A stretch of DNA of 64,000 bases from Hydractinia symbiolongicarpus. Taxonomy: Eukaryota > Cnidaria > Hydrozoa > Anthoathecata > Hydractiniidae. The DNA lies in the NCBI RefSeq assembly GCF_029227915.1, contig NC_079887.1:12526001-12590000 (forward strand), in the 5' to 3' direction. Of the stretch, positions 22,456 through 33,953 are shown one piece after another; positions within the stretch are counted from its first letter, which is position 1; every line of letters starts with the position of its first letter. The notes under the pieces are model-generated. The model searched no databases and was not told where the DNA came from. It worked only from the letters and a program-made list of their open reading frames with translations. The position numbers were made by a program, and so were the translations under genes.

Positions 22456-23826
22456 GTAATTATATTCTTATGGACGTGATCTTAAGCTGGATTCAGGATA
22501 AAAAAGTGACTGGTTTCTTTTCCAACACGAGTATATTGAAGTTTACAAACTACAATTATAAACCATTTTTTCGCTCCAACGTCATTTCATGCAAAAAACC
22601 TACTATATGAACAACAAGGAGTGGCTGTTGACTGGAGAGCTATAGTGCGACGACCATACTCCGGATGAATGGATGAGGTCAATGTATCCAGCTCTTGGAA
22701 CCGCAGTTGGATTGAGATTAGATTCTGTAGTATGAATATTGAACAATTAAATTTACCTTACTTGCATTTCAGTTTATTAATAATACCTTTCCCCTGAACT
22801 ATATTTTTGATTAGTTATTAGCGGCTAAATTTTGGCAACAAAACTTTTACAGCATACGCATTGGACATTCCGATTTGCGTCCAGATCTTTTCTCCTTCTG
22901 GTTGTTTATGAATAGTTATATTCAACTCGTATTTAAAAATAAAAAAAGAAAATATTAGTCATCTTAGTACTGATCATCTCAGGTGAAAATTTCGTAGCAA
23001 AAAGTTGATGTTTTGTGATGTGTCAGAAACCTTTTATGGTAAGTTTACACATTGTGACAGACAGAATGTCAAGACATTGAAATAAGAATATTCTACTACC
23101 GGGATCTCCGGCATCGAACGCCGGGGTAAGCAACAAGTAAATACGTCGAAGGTAAACCGCGTCTCACATTGAGGTGCGGCTTGTAGCACAGGTACACAGT
23201 GTGTTACTCTAGTAAAGCGGTTACAGCGACTAAGCTTTTCTGATGTAATGCGTTCTTAAAATAACTTTTCTGTAAATGCAGATGAAATAAAAAAGCACAT
23301 TACCCAGTCTAGATAAAACATTCATCCAGCAAATTTATTTTGCGGAATAAGTTTTTATTAGTCAGTTTGAAAAAGAATACAGACTACAGCATGTCGCTAC
23401 AAAATCGTAAACAAAAATAAACCTTGAATTGTGTGCACAACGCCTGTCGTTGGTTCAATAAACTTTATGACTTTTCCCAAGTTTACATTGCAGTAAAAGG
23501 TGTAGCTTTCGATTTTACTGTAATGTATTAAATTTTGCAGACCGTAGTTTTAAAAAAAAAAACATGTGGTTAGAGTTTTTCTCGTACGTAGAAGAACTAA
23601 TGTTAAAACTCCATCCAACAACAACCATGTCAATGTGCAAAATGGCCCCACCATCGCCATCTCACGAATGCCCCCATGCGATCGTGTCCCTTATTTATAA
23701 CAACAAGCTCATTTACCGCACCTCTAAATTTGGAAATATTTTGACGAAAACCGCAACAAGACGTCATTTTGTTTTTTTGTGCTGGACAGGGATTTGCTGT
23801 CAAAATCGTGATCCGGCTTTTGTTAT
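22456..23826. other. Intergenic, no supported gene
   Basis: A GC-richer patch at about 23100-23220 contains CCGGC-ATCGAAC-GCCGG, a 5 bp stem with a 7 nt loop that resembles a tRNA T-arm on the minus strand. It may be a SINE head. The open frame at 23564-23851 has no recognisable motif. Confidence 0.4.
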
Positions 23827-25159
23827 CCCTTTATTATCTCAATTTTTGTAAAATATCGTTAAAAATTTGAGCAAGCACAATGTATTACCTGTGTAGATGG
23901 TTTATTAAACTATTTTATTTTAATTTCAGACAGAAATAAATGACAGAACACATAGTTTTACCCAAAATGGGACAACAATTTAGCTAATAATACTTATAAT
24001 AATATGACGTATATATGTCTTTCCGAATGTAGCTGTCAATAACCTACAAAGTAGTTTTTCTCTTGACGGGCTATATAACTCTTAGCAACATGGAAACATG
24101 AATAAACATGTTTTACCTCAAAGGACTTTGACCCACATTTTTTAAAATACCAATATTATGTGCAGACAATACACCATCAATACGTTCATAGCCAAGTCAT
24201 AATTTTGTTTACAGGTATTTTAAAAAGCACACGAAATACAATGCTGGATACAACACATGTATAATAAAAATTAACAAACAACGAATTTAAAAATATCCAA
24301 CTAACTGGCTAGATAGTAACCAATGTTAGTGGCATGTTAATTTGAGCAAGGTAAACAAACCATATGTGTATCATTTAGCTGGAAATTTGTCTCTGAACTA
24401 ACTTCATTTTAACGTCAGTACGTATATTTTAGCTGTGCGTTTTGCCAATACGTGTTATGAATGTTCCAAATAAAATGATTCTTGGAAAGTTTATCTAAAT
24501 TCAACTCTGACTGCCTAAGATTGCCTAAGAAATGGCAGATAGATCATTTGAAGTAACTAGATCTGAATTTCGTGTAACAAAGAAATAGCTTCTAAGTGCG
24601 TCATTTAACTTATGAAAGCCGTATGATTACCGCAACCGAGTAACAACACAATCATTGAAACTATCAGTCATTCAAAATACAGGAACCTAATTGCATATAG
24701 TTTTTCTCATAAATTTTCTCCCACATGTTTGTCCTTGAAAAACTAGGAAAACTATATACAGTTCATCAACTCTCCTATCAAACGGAATGCGGAATAAACA
24801 ATGGTTTTTTACTTTTACTATTAAATTAATAGGGGTAAAAAAGATAGGGGTGTGGTATGAGCAAAAGCAAAATTTGTTTTAAATGATTTCATCCTGTTGT
24901 TAAATTAGATTATGGTGTGTCAATACAGTGCTATGAATTGAATATGGCGGAATATGCTAAAGAAATTAAAAGACGGAAAATAGTTATTAGCTACGTCAGG
25001 CCTCTTTAGTAAAGTCATTGCTGTTCCGCCTTCGAAAAATTAAACACCAAATATTGCTGTTTTAAATGCCAAAAATTGAACGATCTGAAATCAATAAATC
25101 ACACATACGCAGTAGTTTGATATGTTTGTTTACCCTTTCGATGCGTCTTTAAAAATATT

Positions 25160-26235
25160 TGATCACACTGGATTCTAAAAATTATCTACTATTCTCTCGC
25201 GTATAAACGGAAAGCTGATGTTGCGCTTTCTTGATATAAAGTGAAGGAAAAAGATCTTTATCTTTAGTTGTTTTTATTGAAGCATAGGCCTTAATTAAGA
25301 TGAAGAAAGAAGTTGTTGTTGCTGAAATTTTTCAAGAGAAAATGAAGTGAAAGTAAAAAATAATTTTAAAACCAACAATTTTATGATGACTTGAAGCATG
25401 TTTTAAAGTATTTTTATGTTACAATAGGTAACATTTCTTTCTGCTTGCAAAGTTCCTTATAGCTAAACAAAGACCCTATACAGGAGAAATTTTTCTTTCT
25501 TTCTTTCTTTCTTTCAGCGAAACAAACGAACAAGCAAACAAACAAACAAACAAACAATTTTCATGATCTGTATTTCGCCATGTATCAAAAAATTGTAGCT
25601 AGCTTAGAATTTGTGTGTCGTATAATTTATTGCGTTTTATCTAGACAATGTTGTATTAACATATAAAGTTCTAACTTTATGTAGGGAAATTATGAAAAAT
25701 ATAAAGTTTATGTTTTTTATTTTATTTTTCACATGCGCTCTCACGAAAGCAAAACACATATTCGGTTTTGCTTTCTTTCTGTATATTCTTTTGAAATAAG
25801 CTCTCACGGGCAGAGGAAAAAACATTTTTGAAAAGAAGCTTTTGTCCGGAGTGATCAGAATGTTTGATAAAATTATAAACCATGCAGAAAGTTTGACGAC
25901 TTCCTTCACAGGGCGCTTTAGAAAATCTTTATTTTACCACGTCAAGGCTCGGTTTATTTTTAAGTAGTTTTTTTCCTCTTTTGACACACCATGCTCTAAT
26001 TAGGTTTATGAACAATTTGGTTTGAGTTTTATCCCGCCCTCCTCAAATACAAAATTTACGAATATGCAAGTGATGCAACTGGAATTGCGGGTTATTATTT
26101 TTTAATTAATATTTGGATTGGTACTATATCGACATATTCTTTGCACGAACGCGTAGACTGAAATAATTATTCGTTATGTTCGATTTTAAACCGACAGCGG
26201 TTTCTTGTCCAGTATCGTAAGCAGAAAGTTAACTT
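25160..26235 (-). mobile_element. Inverted copy of the 52.9 kb element family
   Basis: Read on the minus strand, this block parallels 53080-54060 and 54800-54850 of the element at 52863-55169. Shared landmarks include TTTGTCCGGAGTGATCAGAA (near 25840, matched near 53440 in reverse) and GCAACTGGAATTGCGGGTTA (near 26075, matched near 53210). The nested element of the 52.9 kb copy is absent here. The terminal repeats are not preserved. The block interrupts unit A of the duplication and is missing from unit B, so it inserted after the duplication or was lost from B. Confidence 0.7.
25492..25557. repeat. Compound microsatellite (TTTC)n and (CAAA)n
   Basis: Six or so TTTC units (25492-25516) are followed, after AGCG, by a run of CAAA-type units to 25557. 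The related element at 53.7 kb has a shorter TTTG/CTTG tract at the same place, so the microsatellite grew from sequence inside that transposon. Confidence 0.85.
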
Positions 26236-26244
26236 TTTCTTTAA

Positions 26245-26992
26245 CCCTATTCGGTCCGGGGGGGGGGGGGCGGATCCCGCCCCTCCTGACGGTTTTTTTT
26301 TAATAACTCCTGATTGCTTTCTTATATGGCTATGATACTTACTGAGTTTCAACATTTATCTATTAGACACCTGCATGCTAAATTTTTAGGTCCCATACCT
26401 TTCAGAGGCTTTAATATTGGCCATTACTCGAAACTACCCCTAAAATCTCTATGAAATCCTTATAATGGGGAGAATATAATAACTCCTGTTAGGAATATCC
26501 TTAGAACTTGAAACTTGCAACACAACTTTGTTTCATCAAGAAGAATCATTTTGAATAATTTTGACACGTGACTAATCCGATTTCCCGACTTTTTCGGATT
26601 TTACCCGAAAATCGGGAAAAACGGATTCTCGGGCAATTTTTGGCAACTTTTTATCCGATCCATGTAAAAACCGGAAGATATGTTAAAAAAAATTTATTTA
26701 GCTTTCAGAAACTTCAAACAGAATGTGAAAATTCGCTGTAGAACAAAAGTAATTATATTTTAAGCAGATAGTGGCATTTTTAACAATTTTCAAGCTTCTG
26801 ATGACGTCACAGAAAATGTGCTGACGCAAGCAAAAATTTATTGCCGCCATTTTGTTCCTTTTATGACCTACTATAAGTGTGCCAAGTTTGATTCAATTTG
26901 AACAATCCTATGAAAAGTTACTGAGGGGGGGGGCGGAATCCGCCCCCCCCCCCCGGTCATAGTATGTTCGAAAAACCCCGGACCGAATAGGG
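26245..26992. mobile_element. piggyBac-like MITE (748 bp)
   Basis: TTAA at 26241-26244 is followed by CCCTATTCGGTCCGGGG. The right end CCCCGGACCGAATAGGG is followed by TTAA at 26993-26996. Long G and C runs lie just inside both ends (near 26257 and 26942), so each end can fold into a GC-rich hairpin. There is no transposase. It is the same family as 16440-19543, in inverted orientation, and abuts the transposon copy at 25160-26235. Confidence 0.85.
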
Positions 26993-27905
26993 TTAATACG
27001 AAGTCACTCTATAAACATGATATGATTGACTTTTCTAAATTTGACAGTAAGTGCTAATTATTTTTATAAGTGAATAGTAATATGCCCAAAAGAAACCTAA
27101 TAACGGAACAACTTTTGTTGTCTCGTCCTTTTCTAAAGTCTTCAATACACAGTGTCATTTTATAAAAGCAACTTAGCTAGTAATCTACCTAAAAAAATCT
27201 CTTAAAGTTCTTCTATAATTTCCTTTATCGTTTTTTAGCTAGCTGATTTGATTTCAGTGCAGGAAAAAGGGGATGTGTCCGAGTTTTTTTACAATCTACG
27301 GCAGATGATTAAAAAATGGGTCCTTACAATATTGTTCTTTTAACTTTAACGAAGGAGGTTTGCTTTAACTGTAGTTTTTTTTACCAACGTTATTGCGAAT
27401 ATAATTATAGAGGATAGCAATTTCGGTGTTGAGAAATGTTTGATCAATCTGGCTGCCATGTTCTGATTATACACATTGGAATTAAACTGGCATTGTCTAC
27501 ACAATTTCCCTAATATGCCAGGTTCCCATAGCTCCCATAAAAGCACTTGCTAAACAAACCAGCGTTGTAGAATAAACCACGGACCTCGAGAAGGTGAAGC
27601 TACAACCACTAGGTCACGTGCCATTGCGTTCCTGTTATTTTTTTCAGTCTACAACTTTTACTTCGGCGAATCGCCACTTTTTACTTTGAAATTGTGTAAA
27701 TGTGAAAGAAAAGTTAAAAATTACTTGTAATTGACAAAGTTATTTAGTCATTAATTCATCTAAAGTCTTTCTAATTCCAATTTTTTTGCGCGCACGAATC
27801 ATGATCGGCCTGGTTAGAAATGGAGGTCACTGAAGATGCCATGCATGTCTGAAAGTATCAGCTATTGTAGACGATGATAATAGCAAAATATTTTCCGCGT
27901 TGCTA

Positions 27906-27913
27906 GACGTCAT
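27906..27913. promoter_or_regulatory. CRE-like site upstream of peptide gene 1
   Basis: GACGTCAT, a near-consensus CREB/ATF site. It lies 167 bp before the start codon of the peptide gene at 28080 and is conserved at the same place before the paralogue (33443-33450). Confidence 0.4.
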
Positions 27914-28079
27914 TCAATTAAAGAAGTAATTAAAGTTGGCAGGAAAATACGTCTCCAGCATTACTGTAAGATGGTTCTTTATCACGATAGGACCTAAAAA
28001 AATTGCAATCAACCTTCAGTAAACTAATTTTAATACCCTTAGCAAATAGTTGTAATTGCTAAGGAACAACACTTTCAAG

Positions 28080-28352
28080 ATGTTGTACACTTCAAAAATA
28101 GCGGTAATCGTCATCACCTATATTCTTGCTATAAAGCAGGTTTTGGTTTCTCCTGTGCATAACATTGCAACAACTTCACCATCCCCGGTTGAACGAATTA
28201 CAACGTCTTGTGATGCTAAAGAAACTGCAAATATCGCAAAAATGCCGGAAAAGCGAATAAAAAGCACAGAAGATGTCATCTGTGGACAAGCATGTCAAAA
28301 TAAACTGTGTGAAAGATTTTCAGAGATGGCACATTCACCACGACATTTTTAA
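28080..28352 (+). CDS. Secreted Cys-x3-Cys peptide precursor, member 1
   Basis: Ninety residues, single exon, starting at the ATG at 28080; the frame extends upstream only without an ATG. Residues 2-24 (core KIAVIVITYILAI) look like a signal peptide. A Ser/Thr/Pro-rich spacer (TTSPSPVERITTS) and a dibasic EKR at 57-59 follow, then IKSTEDVICGQACQNKL, with Cys68 and Cys72. Processing after KR by a prohormone convertase is plausible, which suggests a secreted signalling or defence peptide, but no family is recognised. It matches member 2 at 70 of the first 83 residues. Differences point to decay: two extra Cys (44 and 77), a Pro in the helix before the KR site, an altered C-terminus caused by a small indel, and loss of the upstream TATA segment. 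It may be a fading copy. Confidence 0.6.
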   Translation: MLYTSKIAVIVITYILAIKQVLVSPVHNIATTSPSPVERITTSCDAKETANIAKMPEKRIKSTEDVICGQACQNKLCERFSEMAHSPRHF

Positions 28353-31300
28353 TAGACTTTTACTAAAAGCACCCAATAGAAAGCACAATGCATGATAATT
28401 CTCAAAACCACGTTTAGTAAAATCAAAGTAATTATTATCACGAAATGTTAAACATTCAAGCAAAAGCACTTCATTCTACTAATTAAAATTCTGGAGGTTA
28501 TGTAAAGTTGGGTATCGAATGAAATATTTCTAGCATAACTTAATTATGAACGGCAAAATGACCTATGTCTTCTGTCTATGATTTTTTGTTTATATTCAGT
28601 TGCGGCGCAACAAATTGTAACTTTTAATTCAGCGTATATAAATTATATAAGGTTATAATTACATTACACTGCATCACACTTTTTGTAACATCATCCTTTC
28701 ATGGTAGATACTGTTTTCTTGTAATTGTAAATTTGATTTCTATTTACCCTTCGTTTAAACAAGCTTTAAAAAAAAAACGCTAATTAATTTTAAAACAGGT
28801 ACAATTTTTTCTGAATTTAATTGGGAATTGTAAAAAAGGTTGTTTAGAATTGCAAGATATATTTAGCCATTATTTTTGTTTTTACAAGACAGGCCCTTTG
28901 TTGGAAAAAATATATAATAATATTGATGAGGGAAGATTAGGGAAGGAAAAAATATAAATATTGCTCTAAATCTCCTGTGTACACACTGTTTGTCAATTTC
29001 TTTTCGTCTGTTGCCTTGCTAGTTTCACAGGACTTGCAGTTTTAAAAACAACAATATTTTTGTAAGGGGTAAAGCGTTCAGTTCAATCGTTTATCATACA
29101 AAGAAGCTCACGCTCCCTGCCTATATTCCTGAAGTATGTTTTCAAAAACATTTTCCACAATTATTAATATTCGAAGGTCCTATTTACAAGCAATTGAGCA
29201 ACTCTTAAAGGGGCAACGAAACAGCTGTTTGTTTTCGACTTAAGTGACATACATGAAAATCAAGCTAATGGCAGTGGAAAAGTTTCTGATCACTGAGGAC
29301 AAAACAACAACTTAAATCATCTTAAATATTATATTAGGCATCCAAATATAACAGAAAATGACAGAAAATCTTCCTACATATAAACATCATATGGTGTATA
29401 TTAACTTAAAATATCCATCACATAAAGCAAGTTTAAGCAATAAAAACAATTTTAAAATATGAATTACCTTCTTAAAGCTACTAACGCAGCATTTTTTAAC
29501 AAATAAAGCTTCTCGTGCTGTCGCTGATCCCTGTTTAAAACAAACTTTCAATTTACGGATACTTATTATATTTTATACCGCTAAAAAGAATGATGGAAGA
29601 ACTGTTTTCTTTTTCATACAAACTTAAAATTAAAAAGTAGCAAATTCATCATAAAAAATATTTATTTATCAACAGGTTGTCTGGACGTGCATGTGGTTCT
29701 AAAGCGTGTATAATTCTTGACCTGGTCCGTTTATTACAGGGCATTTTTCAGAAATTACGTAGCCCCTTTCAGCGATGCTCAATATTCGATTAAGGACCCC
29801 TTTCCTCTTTTCAATCACTAGCCCTACTTAAATCAGCGCCTATTCTGCTGTTAAAATAATTTTATAAACGCCTGATTGAATAATTGCCCACCCACTTCGC
29901 CTTGAGAAATATAGGGCTTTTCCGAACTTTTGGTCAAAAATGATTTGTAATCTTAATTCAATGTCTCGTTTTTATACGATGTACGTTGATAACTAAACCA
30001 GTAAAAATATGGAACAAACTCTGTTCTACCTCTTATCTGCATTGTTTATTTGTTCTTTACTTTAATTAAATAAATTATTTTAAATCGTACCTAAGAAATA
30101 ATTTTTCTCAAAATCTATTTCCTGTATAAATATTCGGAATAATAATAATAATGATAATCTTTCGCAATATAAAAGCGCCCTACTCACACTCACTGCTTTG
30201 ACGGAGTAAGCGTTCTATTTTCCAAACTCAGAAACTAAATAAGCGCCAAGGCGCTCAATTAAGGATTTACTGTTTGATAATAAATGAGTCCGTTGGCAAA
30301 AGCGTGGATGTGAATTGCTCCGTAGTACTAACAATTTGGAATCTGCTATTTTTATGTAGCTTATACGTAGTTTAGTTTTAACTTATTGTCCTTGTTAAAT
30401 AATTATCATAATTTATGTTGTATTTTACGTTTCGTATTTAGGAGAATTGCACATTTTTCACGTGTACTACATTTTACTATTTTGGTATTACAACCAAGCT
30501 TCTGTATTAACGGTTATGCTATGCTGCCTGTTAGCGAATTGATGCCGTTTTGGACTTTCGAGAAATGCATTTATTACAGCCAATGTTCTATGACAAAGGA
30601 TGGGACTGCACAGAATATCTTAAATTGACACAATACACGAATTTCGTGTACAATATTTTGCTCTCAGTAAACTTATTATACAGAGCTTAACATTGCTCAA
30701 TATATAGTAATAGGAAATGTCACTTAACAATTGTCTATTATATTACTTGCGCTATACGTATTGCTTCTTCTTGTACAACTAATTCTAATACCAGTTATCT
30801 CTAACTTTGCAATTATCTTGTCCATAGGTATGCTTCAAATTTAAGTATTATTATTTCAAATAAAATAAGTCTTTTTCCATTTCTCTATTAAAGTTGCAGT
30901 TCTGACTCTGAATCTTAATCTCCTTGACCGTATTTTGCGTAACTGACGGTAATTGTAAAATAGGGTTTAAAGAAACACGGTATATTTTTGCACGAAATAG
31001 CTTGGCGTAAGGACCAATGCTAAATTATTTATTTCTACTGAGAAGAGCTGCCAGCGTCGGCAACGTTTCGAATTTATTTTCCGAATCAGAAAGTTTCACC
31101 TGATCATCTGGAATGAAAGTTTTTTTAAAAGTTGTTAGGTCTTTCAGTTTTATTTTGATTTCTTGGGTATATTTAATTAGGATAGTTTGCTTTGCGAGAG
31201 TTCTGCTTTGGCTGATATGTCAGGCTGGTGAGGCGCGTTAAAATTCCGCTTTTTGCAGTTGCTGCGATGTCTGCATTGTGGAACATTTAACGCCCTTGTC

Positions 31301-33442
31301 TGCAAGAGTTTAGGAAACCGAGAATATAGGCCATGGTGAAGTCACCAACCATTGTGCTAGTTTGAAGTATTTCAACTAATCAAAAACCATGAGATCCTAA
31401 GTGTTAAGGTCTTTGTGAATAAATGAACTTTGACAAAGTGCGTAGGTATAATATTGAAACACCTTTAATTATGACTTACGGTTATGATCTTCGAAATTAA
31501 GCATCTATTCCAATGATTTTTTGAACATGATTGTGGGCACCTAGCAAACCTTGCAATGTTTCTTAAGCTCGTGGAGTGGTGTAGTCTTACTTCTGTCCTT
31601 ACGTTTTTTAGTTATTCCTAAGATTAAATAGCTACAACTCCCACAAAATATCTTGACATAGGTTGGCAAATTACCAAGTTTGTCCCCACAAGTGCTAATA
31701 CAGGGTATTACTATATTAAATTCACGCAATAACAAATTAACAATGTTTACAGCAGACTTAGAATTTACGTTATTATCTCAAATTTTATTACATATCGTTA
31801 AAGAAGTTGACCAACCACAATGCGTTGTTTGTACATACAGTTCATTAAACTATTCAATTTTTAAGTGGAAAAAATAATACTGGATAGAGCACATATATAC
31901 TTAAAATTACTAAGCACCGACTTTAAATAAATCTAATTAACTAACTAGATAGTAGCCAATGTTAGTGACATGTTAATTTGAGCAAGGTAAACAAACCATA
32001 TGCGTATCATTTAGCTGAAAATTTGTCTCTAAACTAGCTTCGTTTCACGTCACCTGATATATTTTACTGTGCGTTTTGCGAATACGTTTTTTAAATGTTC
32101 CAAATGAAAAGATTCTTAAAAAAATTCATTCAGATTAAACTTTGACTGCTCCAGAGTACAAGAGAAATGGAAGATAGATCATTATCCAGATCTGAATTTT
32201 GAGTAACAAAGAAATAGCTCCTAAGTGAATCATTTAACTTATGAAAGCCATAAGGTCACAGCGAGCCACCAAGCACACAATCGTTGAAATTATTAGTCAT
32301 TCAAAATACGGAAACCTAACTACATATACTTTTTTCTTTATGAATACTATATACAGTTAATTAACTTTCCTATCAAACGGAATGCGGAATAGATACGCCG
32401 TTTTTTCCTGTTATTACTTAATTAATGGAGGTAAAAAAGATAGGGGTTCGATATAAGAAAAAGCAGATTTTGTTTTAATTGATTTCATCCTGTTGTTAAA
32501 TTAGATTGTGGTGTGTCAATACAGTGCAATGAATTTGATCGAATGGAAATCGAATTAAAGGAATATGCTAAAGATATTAAAAGGCGGGAAATAGTTTATA
32601 CATCTGGCCTTTCTACTTAAGTTATTGCTGTTTTGCATTCAAAAAATTAAACACCCCAAATTAATGCAGTTTCAAATGCCAAAAATTTAACGATCTGAAA
32701 TTATTGCAGTTTTCGCATGCAGAAAGTTTATTTCTTACTGTTTTGCTTTAAAACATTTACTTTCTTTTTCTTTAATGCAAAGTCACTCTATAAACATGAT
32801 ATAATTGACCTTTGAAAATTTGACAACAAGTGCTAATCATTGAAACAGTTTTTATATGCGAAAAGGAATATGTCCAAAAGAAACAACTTTTGCTGTTTTA
32901 TATTTTTCTTCAGTCGTCAATATACGTTGTCATTTATATAAAAACCTAGCTTGGAGTCTATTTCCAAAGGTTTCTTAAATTTTCCCTCAAAATCCCTTTA
33001 TCTTTTTTTACCTAACTGATTTAATTTCAGTTGGTCCTATGTTCTGAATATATACATTAAATATACATCAGCATTGTCTATCCAACTTCCCTATGATAAA
33101 AACATTTGCTAAACAAACTAGCACTGTGGATTAAACGACGGACCAAAGGAATGGTAAATTAGTTTTATAACCACCAGGCCACGCGCCATTGAATTCCTGT
33201 TAAAAATTACTTATGATAGAGATATTTATTCAGTAATTAAGAAATACTTTTCATCCACCTAAAACTTTCTAATCCCAATTTTCTTGCGCGCCCGAATTAT
33301 GTTCGGCCTGGTTAAAATTGCCCATTGTACATATAACAATGAAATAATCAACTGTTGAGGTCACTGAAGATGCTATTCATGGCTAAAAGTATCGGCTATT
33401 GTAGACGATGATAATAACAAACTATTTTCATCGTTATTTTAA

Positions 33443-33450
33443 GACGTCAT
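33443..33450. promoter_or_regulatory. CRE-like site upstream of peptide gene 2
   Basis: GACGTCAT, about 130 bp upstream of the TATA box of peptide gene 2. It is conserved in unit A (27906-27913). A related TGACGTAA lies upstream of gene 3 in its own orientation (42309-42316). Confidence 0.4.
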
Positions 33451-33576
33451 TCAGTTAAATAAGTAATTGAAGTTAACAAGAAAATACGTCTCCGGCATCA
33501 CTGTTAGGTGGTTATATCTTCTCACGATAGGACCAAAAAACAAAAGGTCATAAAATCTGTCGTGTGTCATATCCTC

Positions 33577-33585
33577 TATAAAAAG
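33577..33585 (+). promoter_or_regulatory. TATA box of peptide gene 2
   Basis: TATAAAAAG, 81 bp before the ATG at 33666, a normal distance for a short 5' untranslated leader. In unit A the corresponding segment, about 45-60 bp including this box, is missing. Confidence 0.6.
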
Positions 33586-33665
33586 AAATTACGATTAACC
33601 TTCATAGTAGTAGTTTTAACAGTCTTAGCACATAGTCATCATTGATAAAGAACATCACTTTCGAG

Positions 33666-33953
33666 ATGTTTTACACTTCAAAAATTGCAGTAATCGTTGT
33701 CACCTATATTCTTGCTATACAGCAGGTTTCGGTTTCTCCTGTGCATAACATTGCAACAACTTCACCATCGCCGGTTGAACGAATTACGACGTCTTTTGAT
33801 GCTAAAGAAATTGCAAGTATCGCAAAAATGCTGGAAAAGAGAATAAAAAGCACAGAAGATGTCATCTGTGGAAGAGCATGTCAAAATAAATTGCGTAAAA
33901 TGTTTAAAGAAATGGACACACTTACTACGACAATTCCAAAGAACTTTTACTAA
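33666..33953 (+). CDS. Secreted Cys-x3-Cys peptide precursor, member 2
   Basis: Ninety-five residues, single exon, probably the intact reference member. Residues 1-24 (core KIAVIVVTYILAI) form a signal peptide with cleavage likely around the VSVSP region. Then come a TTSPSPVERITTS spacer, a helix-like DAKEIASIAKMLEKR ending in a dibasic site, and a basic C-terminal part with IKSTEDVICGRACQNKL and RKMFKEM. Cys68 and Cys72 are its only cysteines, so either one intramolecular bond closing a small loop or dimerisation is possible. The start is chosen at the ATG 81 bp after a TATA box. Role unknown; candidates are a neuropeptide-like, antimicrobial or nematocyst-type peptide. Nothing in the sequence decides between them. 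Confidence 0.72.
   Translation: MFYTSKIAVIVVTYILAIQQVSVSPVHNIATTSPSPVERITTSFDAKEIASIAKMLEKRIKSTEDVICGRACQNKLRKMFKEMDTLTTTIPKNFY

Larger units (their letters stand above)
23827..31677. repeat. Segmental duplication, unit A
   Basis: Unit A of an old tandem duplication. Colinear, clearly homologous blocks occur in unit B at 31769-37000. For example, 24325-24370 matches 31957-32000, the peptide gene at 28080 matches 33666, and 30365-30410 matches 35595-35650. The 31520-31677 block matches 36855-36990. Unit A is longer mainly because transposons occupy about 25160-26996. Apart from the peptide gene I see no other coding sequence conserved between the units. Confidence 0.85.

Noticed and set aside
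23101-23220. Structured non-coding RNA in a GC-rich patch
   Set aside because: One T-arm-like hairpin is visible, but no complete tRNA, 5S or snRNA fold could be drawn, so it was left as a possible SINE head.
25637-25909. 90-codon minus-strand frame resembling the frame at 9495-9689 and a plus-strand reading near 53490
   Set aside because: All three lie in copies of one transposon family and none has a recognisable domain, so the similarity is explained by repeat copies.
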